A stretch of 64,000 nucleotides of DNA from Leptospira noguchii serovar Panama str. CZ214. Its GTDB lineage: Bacteria; Spirochaetota; Leptospiria; Leptospirales; Leptospiraceae. The translations under genes and the position numbers were made by a program. The stretch is taken from contig NZ_AKWY02000023.1 in the NCBI RefSeq assembly GCF_000306255.2, positions 42,501-106,500 on the forward strand. The letters are read 5' to 3'. Numbering within the stretch: position 1 is the stretch's first letter; every line of letters starts with the position of its first letter. This document shows, piece by piece, positions 13,269 through 27,961 of this stretch. The notes beneath the pieces are model-generated. The model had not been told where the DNA came from. It made no database searches and saw nothing but the letters and a program-made list of their open reading frames with translations.

Positions 13269-13517
13269 TTCAATTAGGAACTGCCATATTTTACCAAAGA
13301 TTCAAAAATAATTCATTCTAAGGTTTTGGGGCTAACTTCAACTTCTATAGAATGATTTTTTAATGTAATTATTACATTAATTTTAAATAATATTTGGTTT
13401 TAGGGAAATTAAAACTTATATAAGATTAGAATCCATCTTTAAAAATACTTTATCTTTGATTAAAATACAGAATTCTAATCTATTTTTGAGTAGCTTGTAG
13501 ACTAAATTGATATTTAG

Positions 13518-13544
13518 AAAAACCGCCGAGTATTTTCTCGGCGG
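13518..13544 (-). terminator. Intrinsic terminator of the 13555-14292 lipoprotein gene
   Basis: GC-rich stem CCGCCGAG / CTCGGCGG with a 6-base loop, followed on the minus strand by TTTTTCTAAATAT, 10 bases after the stop codon. Confidence 0.88.
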
Positions 13545-13554
13545 CCATAGAAAG

Positions 13555-14292
13555 TTATTTAAAATTAATTGTATACTTAGTGGTATAACTTTCTTTTACT
13601 TTTCCTTCTCCAATGGTCCCGGTAACTTCCACAGTCTCTTCAACCGACAAAGTAGCCTTATCTATATCGTTCAGGTTTGATGCTGCATACTTCCCATTAC
13701 TGACTTTAAAAGTAAGATCTATTTTAGGATAAAGAACACCGTTGACTGAATAAGAATCTGAATACATTTTTTCAGTACTATTCTGCGTATATTTAAATGA
13801 ACCGGAATTCGGATCTAAACTATCTATATCAAGAATGGCTTCTACTATGCCGTCTCTTGAAATTTCTCCGTTAAATGTAGTGACCTCGGAACTTCCTCCC
13901 TTTTCCGCCGAAGGAGCACTTTCTTTACAATTTTGAAAGGTAAGTTTTGAACCGGTATATTCTAAAGTAAATACTCCATTAGCGCCTTGTCCCTGGGTCA
14001 TATTTCCTAATGACATTTTCATACTTCCACCTAAAGTACAATCCTTAGTTTGATCTGAAGCTACTGAAAAAGGAGATACTTTTCCGTTAGAATAAGCTCC
14101 TTGTTGCCCTGGATTGTTATTACTTCCCCTGAGCATACTTAAAGCTGCATATACTCCGGAAGCGTCGGGCTGTTGAGACTGAATCGCCGCTAACAAAAGT
14201 AAATTGGTAGTTGAATCGTCATCCTTTTTGCTGTCGCAGTTTGCAAAGAACAAAGTTAAAAGCAGTGCAACTGCTATTTTTTTATGAAACAT
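13555..14292 (-). CDS. Putative lipoprotein, 245 aa
   Basis: I place the start at the ATG at 14292, which has GGAGG 8 bases upstream; an upstream GTG would add 20 residues without a signal. The N-terminus MFHKKIAVALLLTLFFANCD is a lipoprotein signal with Cys19. It is followed by a Lys/Asp-rich tether, then TTNLLLLAAIQSQQ, a leucine run common after the Cys in leptospiral lipoproteins. The rest is beta-rich, with SMKMSLGNMTQGQGANGVFT, KLTFQNCKESAPS and GKVKESYTTKYTINFK, a layout like a small outer-membrane-associated beta protein. No known domain recognised. Monocistronic. Confidence 0.8.
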   Translation of the reverse strand: MFHKKIAVALLLTLFFANCDSKKDDDSTTNLLLLAAIQSQQPDASGVYAALSMLRGSNNNPGQQGAYSNGKVSPFSVASDQTKDCTLGGSMKMSLGNMTQGQGANGVFTLEYTGSKLTFQNCKESAPSAEKGGSSEVTTFNGEISRDGIVEAILDIDSLDPNSGSFKYTQNSTEKMYSDSYSVNGVLYPKIDLTFKVSNGKYAASNLNDIDKATLSVEETVEVTGTIGEGKVKESYTTKYTINFK

Positions 14293-14735
14293 AATTGAAT
14301 CCTCCCAAGTTGATTCAATTAAGCCAACGAACCCCAGATTTTTTTGTGCCACAAAAAAATTTTAAAATAAAATTTAAATTCTAAGAACCAATGTTTATAT
14401 GGGTTCAACCGTCTTTACCAATCTTTGATTCCCGAATTCTGTCTTCTTTTGTTTTCTTTACGGTTTTGAAGCACATGCTTTCTCTCAAAACAAACCTTTT
14501 TTTTAATTCAGTTTCAATTCTTCTTCAAAACTATGGAAATTTTGCAACATGATTCCATTTTTTAAAAAAGAATTAAAAATCGGATCTTACTCTTTTATAC
14601 ATACAAACTTTAAAAAAAGATTGCACGTATTTACAATCCTAAGTTTCGTTCATAGTAAAATTTTTCTCAACATACTATTTAGTATTTTATAATATTTAAA
14701 TACTACTTTATATCATATAAAACACTGTTACAAAA

Positions 14736-14838
14736 TAGAGTTGTTGAAAAATTAATTCTCAATCTGTGTATGTTTTTATGGAAACGGTAATTAAAACAGT
14801 TTTGTTAATCGTCGCTATGGAATTTTTCAACAAATCTA
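14736..14838 (+). repeat. MITE family A, copy 4
   Basis: 103 bp from TAGAGTTGTTGAAAAATTAA to GGAATTTTTCAACAAATCTA, bounded by TA. Core has TTATGGAAACGG and TTTTGTTAATCGTCGC. Confidence 0.88.
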
Positions 14839-14915
14839 ATATACAAATAAAGTCTCTTATTGATACTATATAACAAGAGCCACCGTTTTATGTTCGAATT
14901 TAAATTAAAGTTCAT

Positions 14916-15015
14916 TAGAATTGTTGAAAAGATCGCAAATCTGCGACTAACAAAACGACTTTATCAATTCGTTTTAATGGAAAAACGAAAGAATACCAAT
15001 TTTTCAACAAATCTA
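14916..15015 (-). repeat. MITE family A, copy 5 (core inverted)
   Basis: 100 bp from TAGAATTGTTGAAAAG to CCAATTTTTCAACAAATCTA. The core runs in the reverse direction (GCGACTAACAAAACGACTTT), and it sits 77 bases from copy 4, so the two form an inverted pair. Together with copy 4 and the family B element it fills the gap 14293-15402. Confidence 0.82.
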
Positions 15016-15154
15016 TTATATTAAATTTATCTTAAATTCTCATTTAAACACAAAATTTAAATGTTTTTCTGAGCAACTATTCGGACACACATGAAGAAAA
15101 TACTAAAAATTAATTTCGATTTTACAAAAACATAGGGATTCTCACAAATGGAAT

Positions 15155-15384
15155 AACGTGAGTTCGGCGTAAAAAAATGAGAAAGAATTTTTCAAAAGTA
15201 TGAGTCCCAACATTCTTAGAATTGGCTCGTAAAATCGCGATCGGAGGCAGTCCCCACAAATTAAGTCACATTATAAATTCTTAAACATTTACTTTTTGTA
15301 TAAGTTTCCACATTTTAGGAATTGATCCAAAAAGTTCAGACCCAAACTTTTTTTAGAAAAGTGAATCATGACCGAACTCACGTT
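15155..15384 (+). repeat. Family B element, complete copy with IS982-type ends
   Basis: 230 bp with left end AACGTGAGTTCGGCGTAAAA and right end ATGACCGAACTCACGTT (inverted). The core contains ATGAGTCCCAACATT, CCCCACAAATTAAGTCACAT and TTCCACATTTTAGGAATTGA. It has no coding capacity. It lies 18 bases from the left end of the IS982 element, which carries the same terminal sequence, so it is best read as a non-autonomous derivative mobilised by that transposase. Confidence 0.8.
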
Positions 15385-15416
15385 TATTATGTAATTCTAA
15401 GTAACGTGAATTCGGT

Positions 15417-16301
<885 letters not shown>

Positions 16302-16310
<9 letters not shown>

Positions 16311-16353
16311 ATTGAACTCCTTTTTGCTGAAAGTTTGGTTCAATATGGATCTG
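16302..16353 (-). promoter_or_regulatory. Perfect inverted repeat sequestering the transposase start
   Basis: CAGATCCATATTGAAC (16302-16317) pairs perfectly with GTTCAATATGGATCTG (16338-16353), a 16-bp stem with a 20-base loop. In RNA transcribed into the gene, the AUG at 16310-16308 lies in the 3' arm and the ribosome site AGGAG at the stem-loop junction. A transcript that enters from outside the element would fold and hide the start; one that begins within the stem would not. Confidence 0.75.
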
Positions 16354-16422
16354 GCGCTTTTGAGTACAAGATCTTTCTCTTTTTTCCCACCTTACGCCGA
16401 ACTCACGTTAAGTAAGATATAT

Positions 16423-16492
16423 TAGAGTTATTATAAAATTAATTCTCATCTGTTTTATAAAAACGGTCGATTGAAATAGTTTTGTTAATCTG
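16423..16492 (+). repeat. MITE family A, copy 6 (right end missing)
   Basis: Left end TAGAGTTATTATAAAATTAA and core TTTTATAAAAACGGTCGATT and TAGTTTTGTTAATCTGA are present, but the right inverted repeat is lost where the family C repeat begins. It lies 13 bases from the IS982 right end. Confidence 0.7.
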
Positions 16493-16496
16493 AATT

Positions 16497-16692
16497 AACG
16501 CGAAAGGGATCGTGTTGAACTCAGCATCTCGCTTCTATAATCACTCGACAGATCGCGTTCCAAATTGAAATCTACGGTGGTAAGTCGTATTACGTTTCTT
16601 TTATACAATTTATTGACCAGAGCAGAGAATCCGGTCCGGCTGCCTGTGGCAAGCCTGATTCGCCTGATTTTTTACATCGAACTCAACAACTT
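16497..16692 (-). repeat. Interspersed repeat family C, copy 3 (inverted)
   Basis: Read on the minus strand it begins GTTGAGTTCGATGTAAAAAA, then TCAGGCGAATCAGGCTTGCC, as at 9553, and ends with blocks resembling GAACTCAACACGATCCCTTT. It fills the gap between the IS982 element and the methyltransferase gene. Confidence 0.6.
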
Positions 16693-16710
16693 CTATTTTT
16701 TTAAAACTAA

Positions 16711-18342
16711 TCAGACAAACCATTCTTTAAAAATCAAATCGATTCTATTCAGAATGAATGATTCTTTCTCAGAAGAAAACCGGGCTTGTTTCAAATCCAA
16801 AACTAAGTTCTTCAATTCGTTTTGAATTTGAGAATCTAATTTTCTAAAATCAGGAACCCAAAGAGAATTTAAATCTCCAGGCTCGGCTTTCCAAAGACCT
16901 CTCGCGTATTCTCTTCTTCTAGTTTCTAAATCCTTTTTAGAAACCGAAGAGATTAGATATGCGTAAAGAGGATCTACCCATTCTTCCATATTTGCAGCTG
17001 GGTTAAATCCATGAAAACAAGTTAGGTGAACTACGTTACTGAAATTTCTGACAATTCTAATTTCGGTTCTATGAAAACTAGAAGCAAGAATAGGACAAGG
17101 GGATTTAGATTCTTGAGTATACCAATTTTTTCTTCTCGAAGGTAGAAATCTCTGATGAACTCCTCTTGTAATTCCAAATTGTAGATGGTTTTGCAAAGCA
17201 AGAGAATCCTTCAAATCGAATTCAAGTTTGACGTCTAACAACCATACTTTAGCGCCCTTTTGACTCAATTCTTCCCAATCAGAATGTAAGAATATTCTAT
17301 TTCTTGCATATTGAGATTTTGGAATACAAGTCTTAAAATGTTTTTCGGGAATTCCGGAAGTTTCCACCATTTCTTTTGTAAATAGAAAAAAGTCGTTGTC
17401 TCCTGTCGCAATCCCTCGGGTAAATTTCCCAAACTCAGCCAACGGTACAAAATGACCTAATTTTTCTTTTTCAAAATCGGACTTTTTATCGCTCTGATAC
17501 GTTTTCTTTTCAAGTCGATGAAAAATGGGACTCCACTTTGCCTCTGGATCTGGAAAAGAAATCCAATCCGTTTGGATAGATTCTACGGAACAGAGAGGAA
17601 GTTCAGATTCTTCAGAAAAAAATCCGGGTTTAAGTCTCGTCCAATAAAATCCAGACTTTTTTTCTTTTTTAGAATTTTCAAATAATAGAATACAAGAACT
17701 CGTAATTGCTTCGTCAAAAAGGATGTCCTGAGGAGAAAATAAAAACAAAGAATGTAACAATCCAGATTCTTGCAAAACGGATTTGATAAAAACTCCATAA
17801 CCGGAATTGAAAAAATCTTGAGGCACAAGAAAAGCGGCCCGGCCTCCTACATGAATTAGATTCAAACATTTTAATAAAAAGAAAACGTAAAGATTTGCAG
17901 TCCCAGGAAGTTTTTTATCCGATTTTCCTTCAAATTGTTGAATTAACTCTTTTGAATAATTTTTATCATTAATTTTTCGATACGGAGGGTTACATAAAAT
18001 AACATCAAATTTTTGATTTTCTTCCTGTAATAAAAAATCTCGATCGTAAAAACTAAGTATACTAGAATCGGAAATTCTATTTTCCAATACAGAGCGGCTG
18101 GAACTTAAACATTGTATGTCCAAATCAAAACCAACCCATTCAGCGTTGAGATTTGGAAGTCTATTCAGCACACTTTCGAAAAAAACTCCGTTCCCGATTG
18201 CTGGATCCAGGATACGTTTTAAACCTTCTGAAGAAGTAATTCGTTCTGCACCCAAAACCCAATCTACTAGGAAATGTGCGACTCTTTCAGGTGTAAAAAA
18301 CTGTCCTAGAAATTTATTTTTTCGATTTACCTCTTGAGACAT
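16711..18342 (-). CDS. N6-adenine DNA methyltransferase, TaqI/Eco57I-like, orphan
   Basis: The protein transfers a methyl group from S-adenosylmethionine to adenine N6 in [21 protein letters not shown] (residues 13-30) precedes the SAM-binding motif [15 protein letters not shown] (46-59). A second strand GFDLDIQC (71-78) and the catalytic motif IV NPPY (118-121) in [12 protein letters not shown] follow. [18 protein letters not shown] is the usual motif after it. The C-terminal half (about 300-540) fits a target-recognition domain, with [20 protein letters not shown] like the TaqI-like specificity domain. No restriction endonuclease lies beside it, so it may be a solitary methyltransferase, or a remnant of a system. 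It is adjacent to the mobile elements, consistent with horizontal gain. 543 residues, no frameshift. Confidence 0.88.
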   Translation of the reverse strand: MSQEVNRKNKFLGQFFTPERVAHFLVDWVLGAERITSSEGLKRILDPAIGNGVFFESVLNRLPNLNAEWVGFDLDIQCLSSSRSVLENRISDSSILSFYDRDFLLQEENQKFDVILCNPPYRKINDKNYSKELIQQFEGKSDKKLPGTANLYVFFLLKCLNLIHVGGRAAFLVPQDFFNSGYGVFIKSVLQESGLLHSLFLFSPQDILFDEAITSSCILLFENSKKEKKSGFYWTRLKPGFFSEESELPLCSVESIQTDWISFPDPEAKWSPIFHRLEKKTYQSDKKSDFEKEKLGHFVPLAEFGKFTRGIATGDNDFFLFTKEMVETSGIPEKHFKTCIPKSQYARNRIFLHSDWEELSQKGAKVWLLDVKLEFDLKDSLALQNHLQFGITRGVHQRFLPSRRKNWYTQESKSPCPILASSFHRTEIRIVRNFSNVVHLTCFHGFNPAANMEEWVDPLYAYLISSVSKKDLETRRREYARGLWKAEPGDLNSLWVPDFRKLDSQIQNELKNLVLDLKQARFSSEKESFILNRIDLIFKEWFV

Positions 18343-18854
18343 CTATACCGTATATTTCCAATCATTCATTCGTAACTTCGAACAAAATCATATTTTTTTA
18401 TGCTTCTATATCTGAAAACCTATAACAGTCAAAGACAAAAGTTTCAGAACCTAACAACCAGTAAATTATTTAACTAAACTTAGCGTTGTTATACGACTTA
18501 CCAGTATACTATCCATTGAACATTTCTAAATTAGAAATCTTTTTAAACGGACATGAGGATAATGATGTATACATCTATCTTATTGAAAATTTTTATAAAC
18601 AGACTTTAAATTAAATCCGCTTCAGTTATTATTTTTTAAATTTCTAAAAATGTTGATTCGTTAAGATTTAAAAAAGGAAGTTATTTTTGAAACAAATATC
18701 TTTCTTTTGTTATTTTAAAATTTACGTTTTATTTTTTTTATTCTTAAATACTTTATAATCGATAGATTTTATTTACCGTTTTTTGATTACCTTACTACTT
18801 AGTAGTATAAATAGTATACCGATTTAGAATAGAAGAATGTTTGAACAGCATCTA
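18343..18854. other. Intergenic, no gene seen
   Basis: AT-rich sequence with stops in all frames between the methyltransferase and a decayed transposase. Nothing recognised. Confidence 0.55.
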
Positions 18855-19370
18855 ACATAGTTTCATTGGAGCCCAAGATTTTTTTGGTAGTAGTTTTGTC
18901 TTTAAATGATCCCAGACAAACTTATCTGGATTTAAGTCAGGAGAATATCCTGGAAAAAAATAAAACTCTAATTTACCATTGAAAAGTTTTAAACATTCTT
19001 TTACTTTGTGAACGGGTAACCATCCAAAATTAAAAAGACTTTCTTTCTTTTATATTTCCATACAGTCTCTTAATCATTCTACTAACTTAGTCCCATAAAC
19101 TTTCCAGTGTAAGTTTGATACCAAAATGTGCCATAAATATTTATGGCCGAGATTGCATTTACTTTATTGCGTATTCCAACATCTTTTAAAATTACTTTCC
19201 CTAAATTTTTCCAACCGTAGAATCTGAACGAATTCCAGTCTCATCAATAAAATTGATCCCTGCCCCATTCTACTCAATCTTTTACAAATAAAAGGATACG
19301 TTACTTTTATACATTCTTTGATTCCTTGCAGACTCCTTTGAAGGCTAATTTTAATGGTTTTTGAAGAATT
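18855..19370 (-). pseudogene. IS630-family transposase remnant, frameshifted
   Basis: Reading the minus strand across frames gives pieces in the order of an IS630/Tc1-like transposase: VTYPFICKRLSRMGQ, then NFIDETGIRSDS (first catalytic Asp), NLGKVILKDVGIRNKVNAIS, INIYGTFWYQTYTGKFMG, a degraded second-Asp region LFNFGWLPVHKVKECLKLF, and EFYFFPGYSPDLNPDKFVWD (third motif, usually NPIE). At least three frameshifts or stops separate them and the N-terminal DNA-binding part is missing. Terminal repeats were not found. It is clearly inactive. Confidence 0.8.
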
Positions 19371-19689
19371 ATATTCAGACTATATAATATAGATCCACAA
19401 ATATTTATCACAAAAGTCTGCTTAAATGCAAAATGCACCGTGCTATATAATTTTTCAGCACGATCCATAATTCCACTGACCAAAAAGATATCGACCAAAT
19501 TACAAAAGAGTTTCAAATAAATATTATTAAAATATAATATTTATTTGAATATAAAAACAAATGTTTTTATGAGAAGTTACCTAAGTATTAAATTAAAGTA
19601 ATTCTTTTTTTGGATTTTTTCATAAAATGCTATCTTCTTTGAAATTTGCACAATAAGATTCCCACACAAAATAACCAAGAGGCTCGAAT

Positions 19690-21369
19690 ATGAAATTAAA
19701 GCGAAATATTGTCCGAAAAAAATCGATTGAAGCTGAGATAGGAAGGATTCTTGTATGTTGCTTTTTTCTGTTTTCTCTAAATTGTTTACCGGACAGACAT
19801 TCTCCTTCGAATAACAATTTGTTGTTATCTCTTCTTTTCTCGGAGGATCATATTAACGTAGGATATAGAAGTACAAGTGCCGAAAGAATGGGATCGACAA
19901 AATACGATACTGCAAACGACGGCGAATTGGGTGTAAAAATTTTAAATTACAATCTTAGTATGCCTTCGACCAAATACTTCACTACAAAACATTGGGGCCA
20001 AGAAGAAAGGGCAAAACTGCTGTTAAATTCGCAACACATTCAGCAACAGGACGTAATTGTTCTTGAGGGTGTTGTAAATGAAAATTCTCAGAAAATACTT
20101 TCTGATGGACTTCGATATCAATATCCATATCAAACGAGTGTACTCGGAGCAGGTAGGGAAAATTGGAACAACACTTTAGGGGGAGACTTTTTTGGGACTT
20201 CTTGGCTTAGGGATAACGGGGGGATTATGATTTTAAGCAAATGGCCTATTGAAGAAAAAATCCAATATATCTATGAAAATGGTATGGGTAGGCCTTATTT
20301 TCCACAACCCGTCCAAGGTTTTCTTTACGTTAAACTTAACAAACACGGACAGCTAATTCATGTTATAGGGGCCCATGTGATTTCAGGAAATTCTTCTACG
20401 CTCAGTCACTTACCAGCAAAAGATATTAGAAAAACTCAATACAGTGAGATCAAAAATTTCATCAATATGAAAGATATTTCGAAAAACGAGATGGTCTTTA
20501 TTGTCGGCAATTTTGGTACAGAAAAAGGAAGCAATGAGTATAAAGAAATGCTTTCTATACTTAGGGTAAACGAACCTCATTATGTAGGAATTTCAAAAAT
20601 TTGGGATCCTAAAAAAAATCCATTCGCCGCTTACTTTCAACAAATAGGTAGTTATCAGAAACTTAATTATCCAAATTATGTGTTCGTTTCAAGCGACCAT
20701 TCGCAACCACCAGTCTGGCAAAATTTAGCATATGATCCAACTTCAAAAAAATATTGGAAAACCAAGGCATACCAAAGCGACGAATATTCTGATTACTATC
20801 CGGTTTACGGATTCGTATATGCCGACTCCCTTACTCCAACGTTTTCCGCACACAAGAAAAAATACGATCGAGTTTCATTAGAAGCAATCGTAACCAATAA
20901 AAAAATTCAAGCCGATCCTAAAAATCGGTATGGATGGCTCAAGGTAAATACAACGGAAGAAACACCCTACACAACATTCAATTTATATCAAGAAGGCGCA
21001 GAGCCGAACTGCATCCAATCGGGGCGCATACGAATTGAAGTTTCCGAAGAATTGAATTATTTCTGGAATTATTGGCTCAAAGGAGGAGCTGGTAACTACG
21101 CTTATTACACAAATTGGAATGTAAGTTCTGATTTACTAGAAGTAATAAACCTGGATAAAAACTCGTGTTTGGAAGATGGAATCCAAATCGCATTTAAAGA
21201 TTATGATATTATTACACAAGGATATTATATTCTTACAAATTGGATGGGTGGGAGCTGGGGAGAATATATTTTTTTATGGAAAGATTACATAGGTCCAATG
21301 GAATCTTTTTATCTCCGATTGGATAAAACACCTGCTCAGAATTGGAAAAAAGATCTAATATATCGTTAG
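19690..21369 (+). CDS. Sphingomyelinase-like protein with altered active site
   Basis: This belongs to the leptospiral sphingomyelinase C family (endonuclease/exonuclease/phosphatase fold), secreted haemolysins that cleave sphingomyelin. The N-terminus has a signal ending FSLNC (Cys32), then NNNLLLSLLF, as in Sph2. The catalytic domain spans about 80-345: VIVLEGVV (Glu126), GGIMILSKWPI, HVIGAHV (His229) and SSDHSQPP (Asp336-His337). The metal/substrate motif normally GD-x-N reads GNFG (273-276), replacing both Asp and Asn. The C-terminal leptospiral domain (about 385-545) with WLKVN, NLYQEGAEPNCIQSGRIRIE and GYYILTNWMGGSWGEYIFLW is intact. I infer a non-enzymatic or weakly active homologue, like the SphH paralogue of L. 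interrogans. 559 residues. Confidence 0.85.
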   Translation: MKLKRNIVRKKSIEAEIGRILVCCFFLFSLNCLPDRHSPSNNNLLLSLLFSEDHINVGYRSTSAERMGSTKYDTANDGELGVKILNYNLSMPSTKYFTTKHWGQEERAKLLLNSQHIQQQDVIVLEGVVNENSQKILSDGLRYQYPYQTSVLGAGRENWNNTLGGDFFGTSWLRDNGGIMILSKWPIEEKIQYIYENGMGRPYFPQPVQGFLYVKLNKHGQLIHVIGAHVISGNSSTLSHLPAKDIRKTQYSEIKNFINMKDISKNEMVFIVGNFGTEKGSNEYKEMLSILRVNEPHYVGISKIWDPKKNPFAAYFQQIGSYQKLNYPNYVFVSSDHSQPPVWQNLAYDPTSKKYWKTKAYQSDEYSDYYPVYGFVYADSLTPTFSAHKKKYDRVSLEAIVTNKKIQADPKNRYGWLKVNTTEETPYTTFNLYQEGAEPNCIQSGRIRIEVSEELNYFWNYWLKGGAGNYAYYTNWNVSSDLLEVINLDKNSCLEDGIQIAFKDYDIITQGYYILTNWMGGSWGEYIFLWKDYIGPMESFYLRLDKTPAQNWKKDLIYR

Positions 21370-21386
21370 TTTTTTTCGTTTTAAAT

Positions 21387-21412
21387 GGAGGCTCAGATCG
21401 TGTCTAGCCTCC
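21387..21412 (+). terminator. Possible terminator after the sphingomyelinase-like gene
   Basis: Stem GGAGGCT / AGCCTCC with a 12-base loop, 18 bases after the stop. No T-run follows (TACAAAACTTGG), so this is only a possible terminator or RNA-end structure. Confidence 0.4.
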
Positions 21413-21468
21413 TACAAAACTTGGTTTCGTTCATTCTCACCAAACTATCAGTGTCATTCGGTCAAAAT

Positions 21469-21924
21469 TTACTGCAAAAGATCTACAGTAATAGATTCCG
21501 GATTTTGATTTTGGTATAATTTCATCAATAGACGTACTAATTCTTTCTTTTCGCTTTCTGTAAAACCTCGATATAAATTTCCCAAAAGAGATCTAGAAAT
21601 TCCAAGTAAAACAGGGCGAACAGATTCCGCCTTAGGAGTAAGTTCCAAATGAATGATCCTTTGATCTTCCGAATCTTTTGTTCTAGCTACAAGCCCTAAC
21701 ACTTCCAATTTATCCACAAGAGCGGTTAACGTGGATTTGTCTCGATTGATCATCTTAGCAATATCCTGCATCTGCGCCTTGTTTTTTTTTACGAGCGCAA
21801 ACAGAATATCCGCATGGGAGGTCGTTAACGGACTTAAATTTTTTTCCTTTAACTCCTGATTGAGATGTTTGTGAAATTCGTCTCGGATTCTCGAGATCAA
21901 ATAAATGACCATTCTAGGACTCAT
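21469..21924 (-). CDS. MarR-family transcriptional regulator
   Basis: A 151-residue winged-helix regulator of the MarR family, which usually represses a neighbouring gene until a phenolic or fatty ligand binds. The recognition region is seen in [40 protein letters not shown] and the wing [20 protein letters not shown], with the usual Asp-Arg pair of the wing. It starts 30 bases after the MaoC gene stop on the same strand, so the two are probably one transcript, and the MaoC gene is a candidate target. Confidence 0.9.
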   Translation of the reverse strand: MSPRMVIYLISRIRDEFHKHLNQELKEKNLSPLTTSHADILFALVKKNKAQMQDIAKMINRDKSTLTALVDKLEVLGLVARTKDSEDQRIIHLELTPKAESVRPVLLGISRSLLGNLYRGFTESEKKELVRLLMKLYQNQNPESITVDLLQ

Positions 21925-21954
21925 ATTTTACCTAATTTTAAATTTATTTTTCAA

Positions 21955-22419
21955 TCAGGCAAATTGATACAGATAGATAACCTCTCCTACCGCAGCTGCT
22001 TTTGTCGAACCTTCGGTTTCAAAAGTCATCTTCAGAGTCATTCTAGCCGTACCTCTTAGGTCCTTCAGCTCGATCAACTCCGCTTTCAGTCTCAATTTGC
22101 TTCCTACTTTTACGGGTTCTAAAAACCTAAGTTTTTCCATTCCGTAATTTATCCCCATCTTAATATTCTTTAATTCTAATATTTGAGATAAAAGATAAGG
22201 CGCCATAGATAAGGTAAGATAACCGTGAGCAATCGTTCCTCCAAAAGGAGATTCTTTTGCCGCTCTATCCGGATCCGTATGAATCCACTGATGATCCAGG
22301 GTTGCTTCTGCAAATTTGTTCACTTGCTCCTGAGTCACAGTGTGATAATCGGAAACTCCGATCTCCTTTCCGGTATACGCTTCCAATTCCGCAAAACTGG
22401 ACAATACTACCTTAGCCAT
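21955..22419 (-). CDS. MaoC-like hot-dog dehydratase
   Basis: A 154-residue single hot-dog-fold protein of the MaoC/R-specific enoyl-CoA hydratase family, which hydrates 2-enoyl-CoA thioesters. The motif [18 protein letters not shown] holds the catalytic Asp and His, and [18 protein letters not shown] is the second conserved strand-turn. The tail [20 protein letters not shown] completes the fold. It is closest to the NodN-type subgroup. Its place between a MarR regulator and a lipoprotein suggests a role in fatty-acid or lipid metabolism, but the substrate is not visible. Confidence 0.9.
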   Translation of the reverse strand: MAKVVLSSFAELEAYTGKEIGVSDYHTVTQEQVNKFAEATLDHQWIHTDPDRAAKESPFGGTIAHGYLTLSMAPYLLSQILELKNIKMGINYGMEKLRFLEPVKVGSKLRLKAELIELKDLRGTARMTLKMTFETEGSTKAAAVGEVIYLYQFA

Positions 22420-22432
22420 GTTTTTTTCTCCT

Positions 22433-23080
22433 TTACTCCGTTTTGTTTTTTAATTTTTCCGTAAGATGTTCAAAAATTTCAGATTCTAAAATGGATAAAT
22501 CAATATTGTCCTGAAGTCCCAATGCTTTTCCGGAATAGATTGCTTTCCAAACGACTTCCCCTTTATCCACTTCAATCGCTTTTATGGTAACTTCTAAAAC
22601 CGAATTTCCAGAGGCGGTTCCATAGTCCGTAATTTCAGTAAAAACCGCCACATCACCATCGAGCTGTTTGGCGATCTGAATTCCTTTTTCTTCGTTAAAC
22701 AAATTTTCAGATTCGATTTCGGAACGATATAGTTTCTCCAACTTATATTTTTCCTGAATCTTACCGCCATATCCAAGAATGGCTAGTTCTAACTTTTCAT
22801 AACTTCTAGATTCAAAAAATTTCTTTTGTTCTACATTTTGACTTTTTAACAACCAAGCGGATCGAATTCGAACCGGAAATACTACGTGACGAACTTTTTT
22901 TTCAGGAACAAAACCTTTCCGAACAAATACGTTTCCCAAAATAGAATATTGAGGAGAACATTGAACAAATATAAAAAAGAATATAGTTAGAACGTAAAAT
23001 AGACTTTGGGACGTGAGAATTCTCTTCCCGGAAAAATAAAGTGGGATACGATACAATTCGTTTTCTCTTTTCAAATTCAT
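22433..23080 (-). CDS. Putative lipoprotein, GNA1162/CsgG-like C-terminal part
   Basis: I take the ATG at 23080, since the upstream TTG adds only seven residues and no better ribosome site. After a charged N-terminus of about 20 residues, a hydrophobic segment [14 protein letters not shown] ends in a plausible lipobox Cys. The N-terminal signal is unusually long, so export as a lipoprotein is likely but not certain. The second half has [20 protein letters not shown] and [20 protein letters not shown], a pattern like CsgG/GNA1162/FlgO-type periplasmic assembly lipoproteins. It ends 13 bases before the MaoC gene starts, so it heads a three-gene run lipoprotein-maoC-marR. Confidence 0.72.
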   Translation of the reverse strand: MNLKRENELYRIPLYFSGKRILTSQSLFYVLTIFFFIFVQCSPQYSILGNVFVRKGFVPEKKVRHVVFPVRIRSAWLLKSQNVEQKKFFESRSYEKLELAILGYGGKIQEKYKLEKLYRSEIESENLFNEEKGIQIAKQLDGDVAVFTEITDYGTASGNSVLEVTIKAIEVDKGEVVWKAIYSGKALGLQDNIDLSILESEIFEHLTEKLKNKTE

Positions 23081-23353
23081 TACTACCAGTTGCCAGATCA
23101 ATCATTTGTCCATCTGTTTTTTATCAAACAAATTGATAGAGATCGGCGCCTCGATTCTAAATTCCAATTTAGGATATTTCAGTTTTGACTCAGTTTCATT
23201 TTTGCCGAGAAAGTTTTTAGAATCGTTTTGAAAAAAATTCTCTACTTTGTTTTCGAAATATGACAAGATAAAATCCGATCAATTTCAGTTGAGTTTCATT
23301 TTAAAAAAATAGAACGACCCGAAAATCGAAATCAGTTCCGTTTGAATTTCAGG

Positions 23354-23384
23354 TTGACAGGTTATCTACAAACGAGAGTCTAAT
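23354..23384 (+). promoter_or_regulatory. Candidate promoter of the nuo operon
   Basis: TTGACA (23354-23359) matches the -35 consensus exactly; TCTAAT (23379-23384) is a fair -10, with a 19-base spacer, slightly long. A transcript start near 23391 would leave about 58 bases before the ATG at 23449. Confidence 0.45.
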
Positions 23385-23448
23385 CGGTGCTGTGGATCTG
23401 GTTCTAATAATAGCATGTGGTAAACAAAATGCCAGCCTATACGATTCA

Positions 23449-24910
<1,462 letters not shown>

Positions 24911-24911
24911 T

Positions 24912-26128
<1,217 letters not shown>

Positions 26129-26129
<1 letters not shown>

Positions 26130-26608
26130 TGAGTTACAAGTTCAGCGAGACTTCCGAAAAAAGATTTCAAAAAATGTTAGAGGCGTTTCCAGATAAACGT
26201 TCTCTTATATTACCCTGTCTTTATATTTTACAAAGAGAAAACGGATTTGTAGATCAAGACGGAATGGCTTATATCGCCGAACGTTTAGGAGATCCTATTT
26301 CTCTGGCGCAAGTTTACGGAGTCGCCACGTTTTATACTCTCTACAATAAAAAGCCTGTCGGTAAATATCATATTCAAATCTGCGGGACTTCTAGTTGTTA
26401 TCTACGAGGAAACGACGGAATCGAAAAACATATTTGTAAACGCCTGGGAATTCATACCGGACAAACTACTTCCGACCAAAAGTTCACCTTAGAAGAAGTA
26501 GAATGTTTAGGCGCTTGCGGTTACGCTCCTATGGTACAAATCAACGACGATTTTTACGAACATCTGACTCCCGAAAAAGTGGATCAGATTTTAGACAATC
26601 TGAACTGA
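26129..26608 (+). CDS. nuoE: NADH-quinone oxidoreductase subunit E
   Basis: The 24-kDa subunit holding the N1a [2Fe-2S] cluster. I use the ATG at 26129 ([13 protein letters not shown]), overlapping the nuoD stop; longer readings begin inside nuoD and are unlikely. The cluster ligands are Cys in [11 protein letters not shown] and in [12 protein letters not shown], the expected C-x4-C and C-x3-C spacing. 159 residues is the usual length. It is followed 15 bases later by nuoF, with which it forms the NADH dehydrogenase module. Confidence 0.96.
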
Positions 26609-26623
26609 CAAAAGGAAATCCTT

Positions 26624-27957
<1,334 letters not shown>

Positions 27958-27961
<4 letters not shown>

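Noticed and set aside
19307..19516. 69-codon frame on the minus strand beside the IS630 remnant
   Set aside because: It overlaps the remnant in a different frame and does not continue the transposase; not an intact gene.
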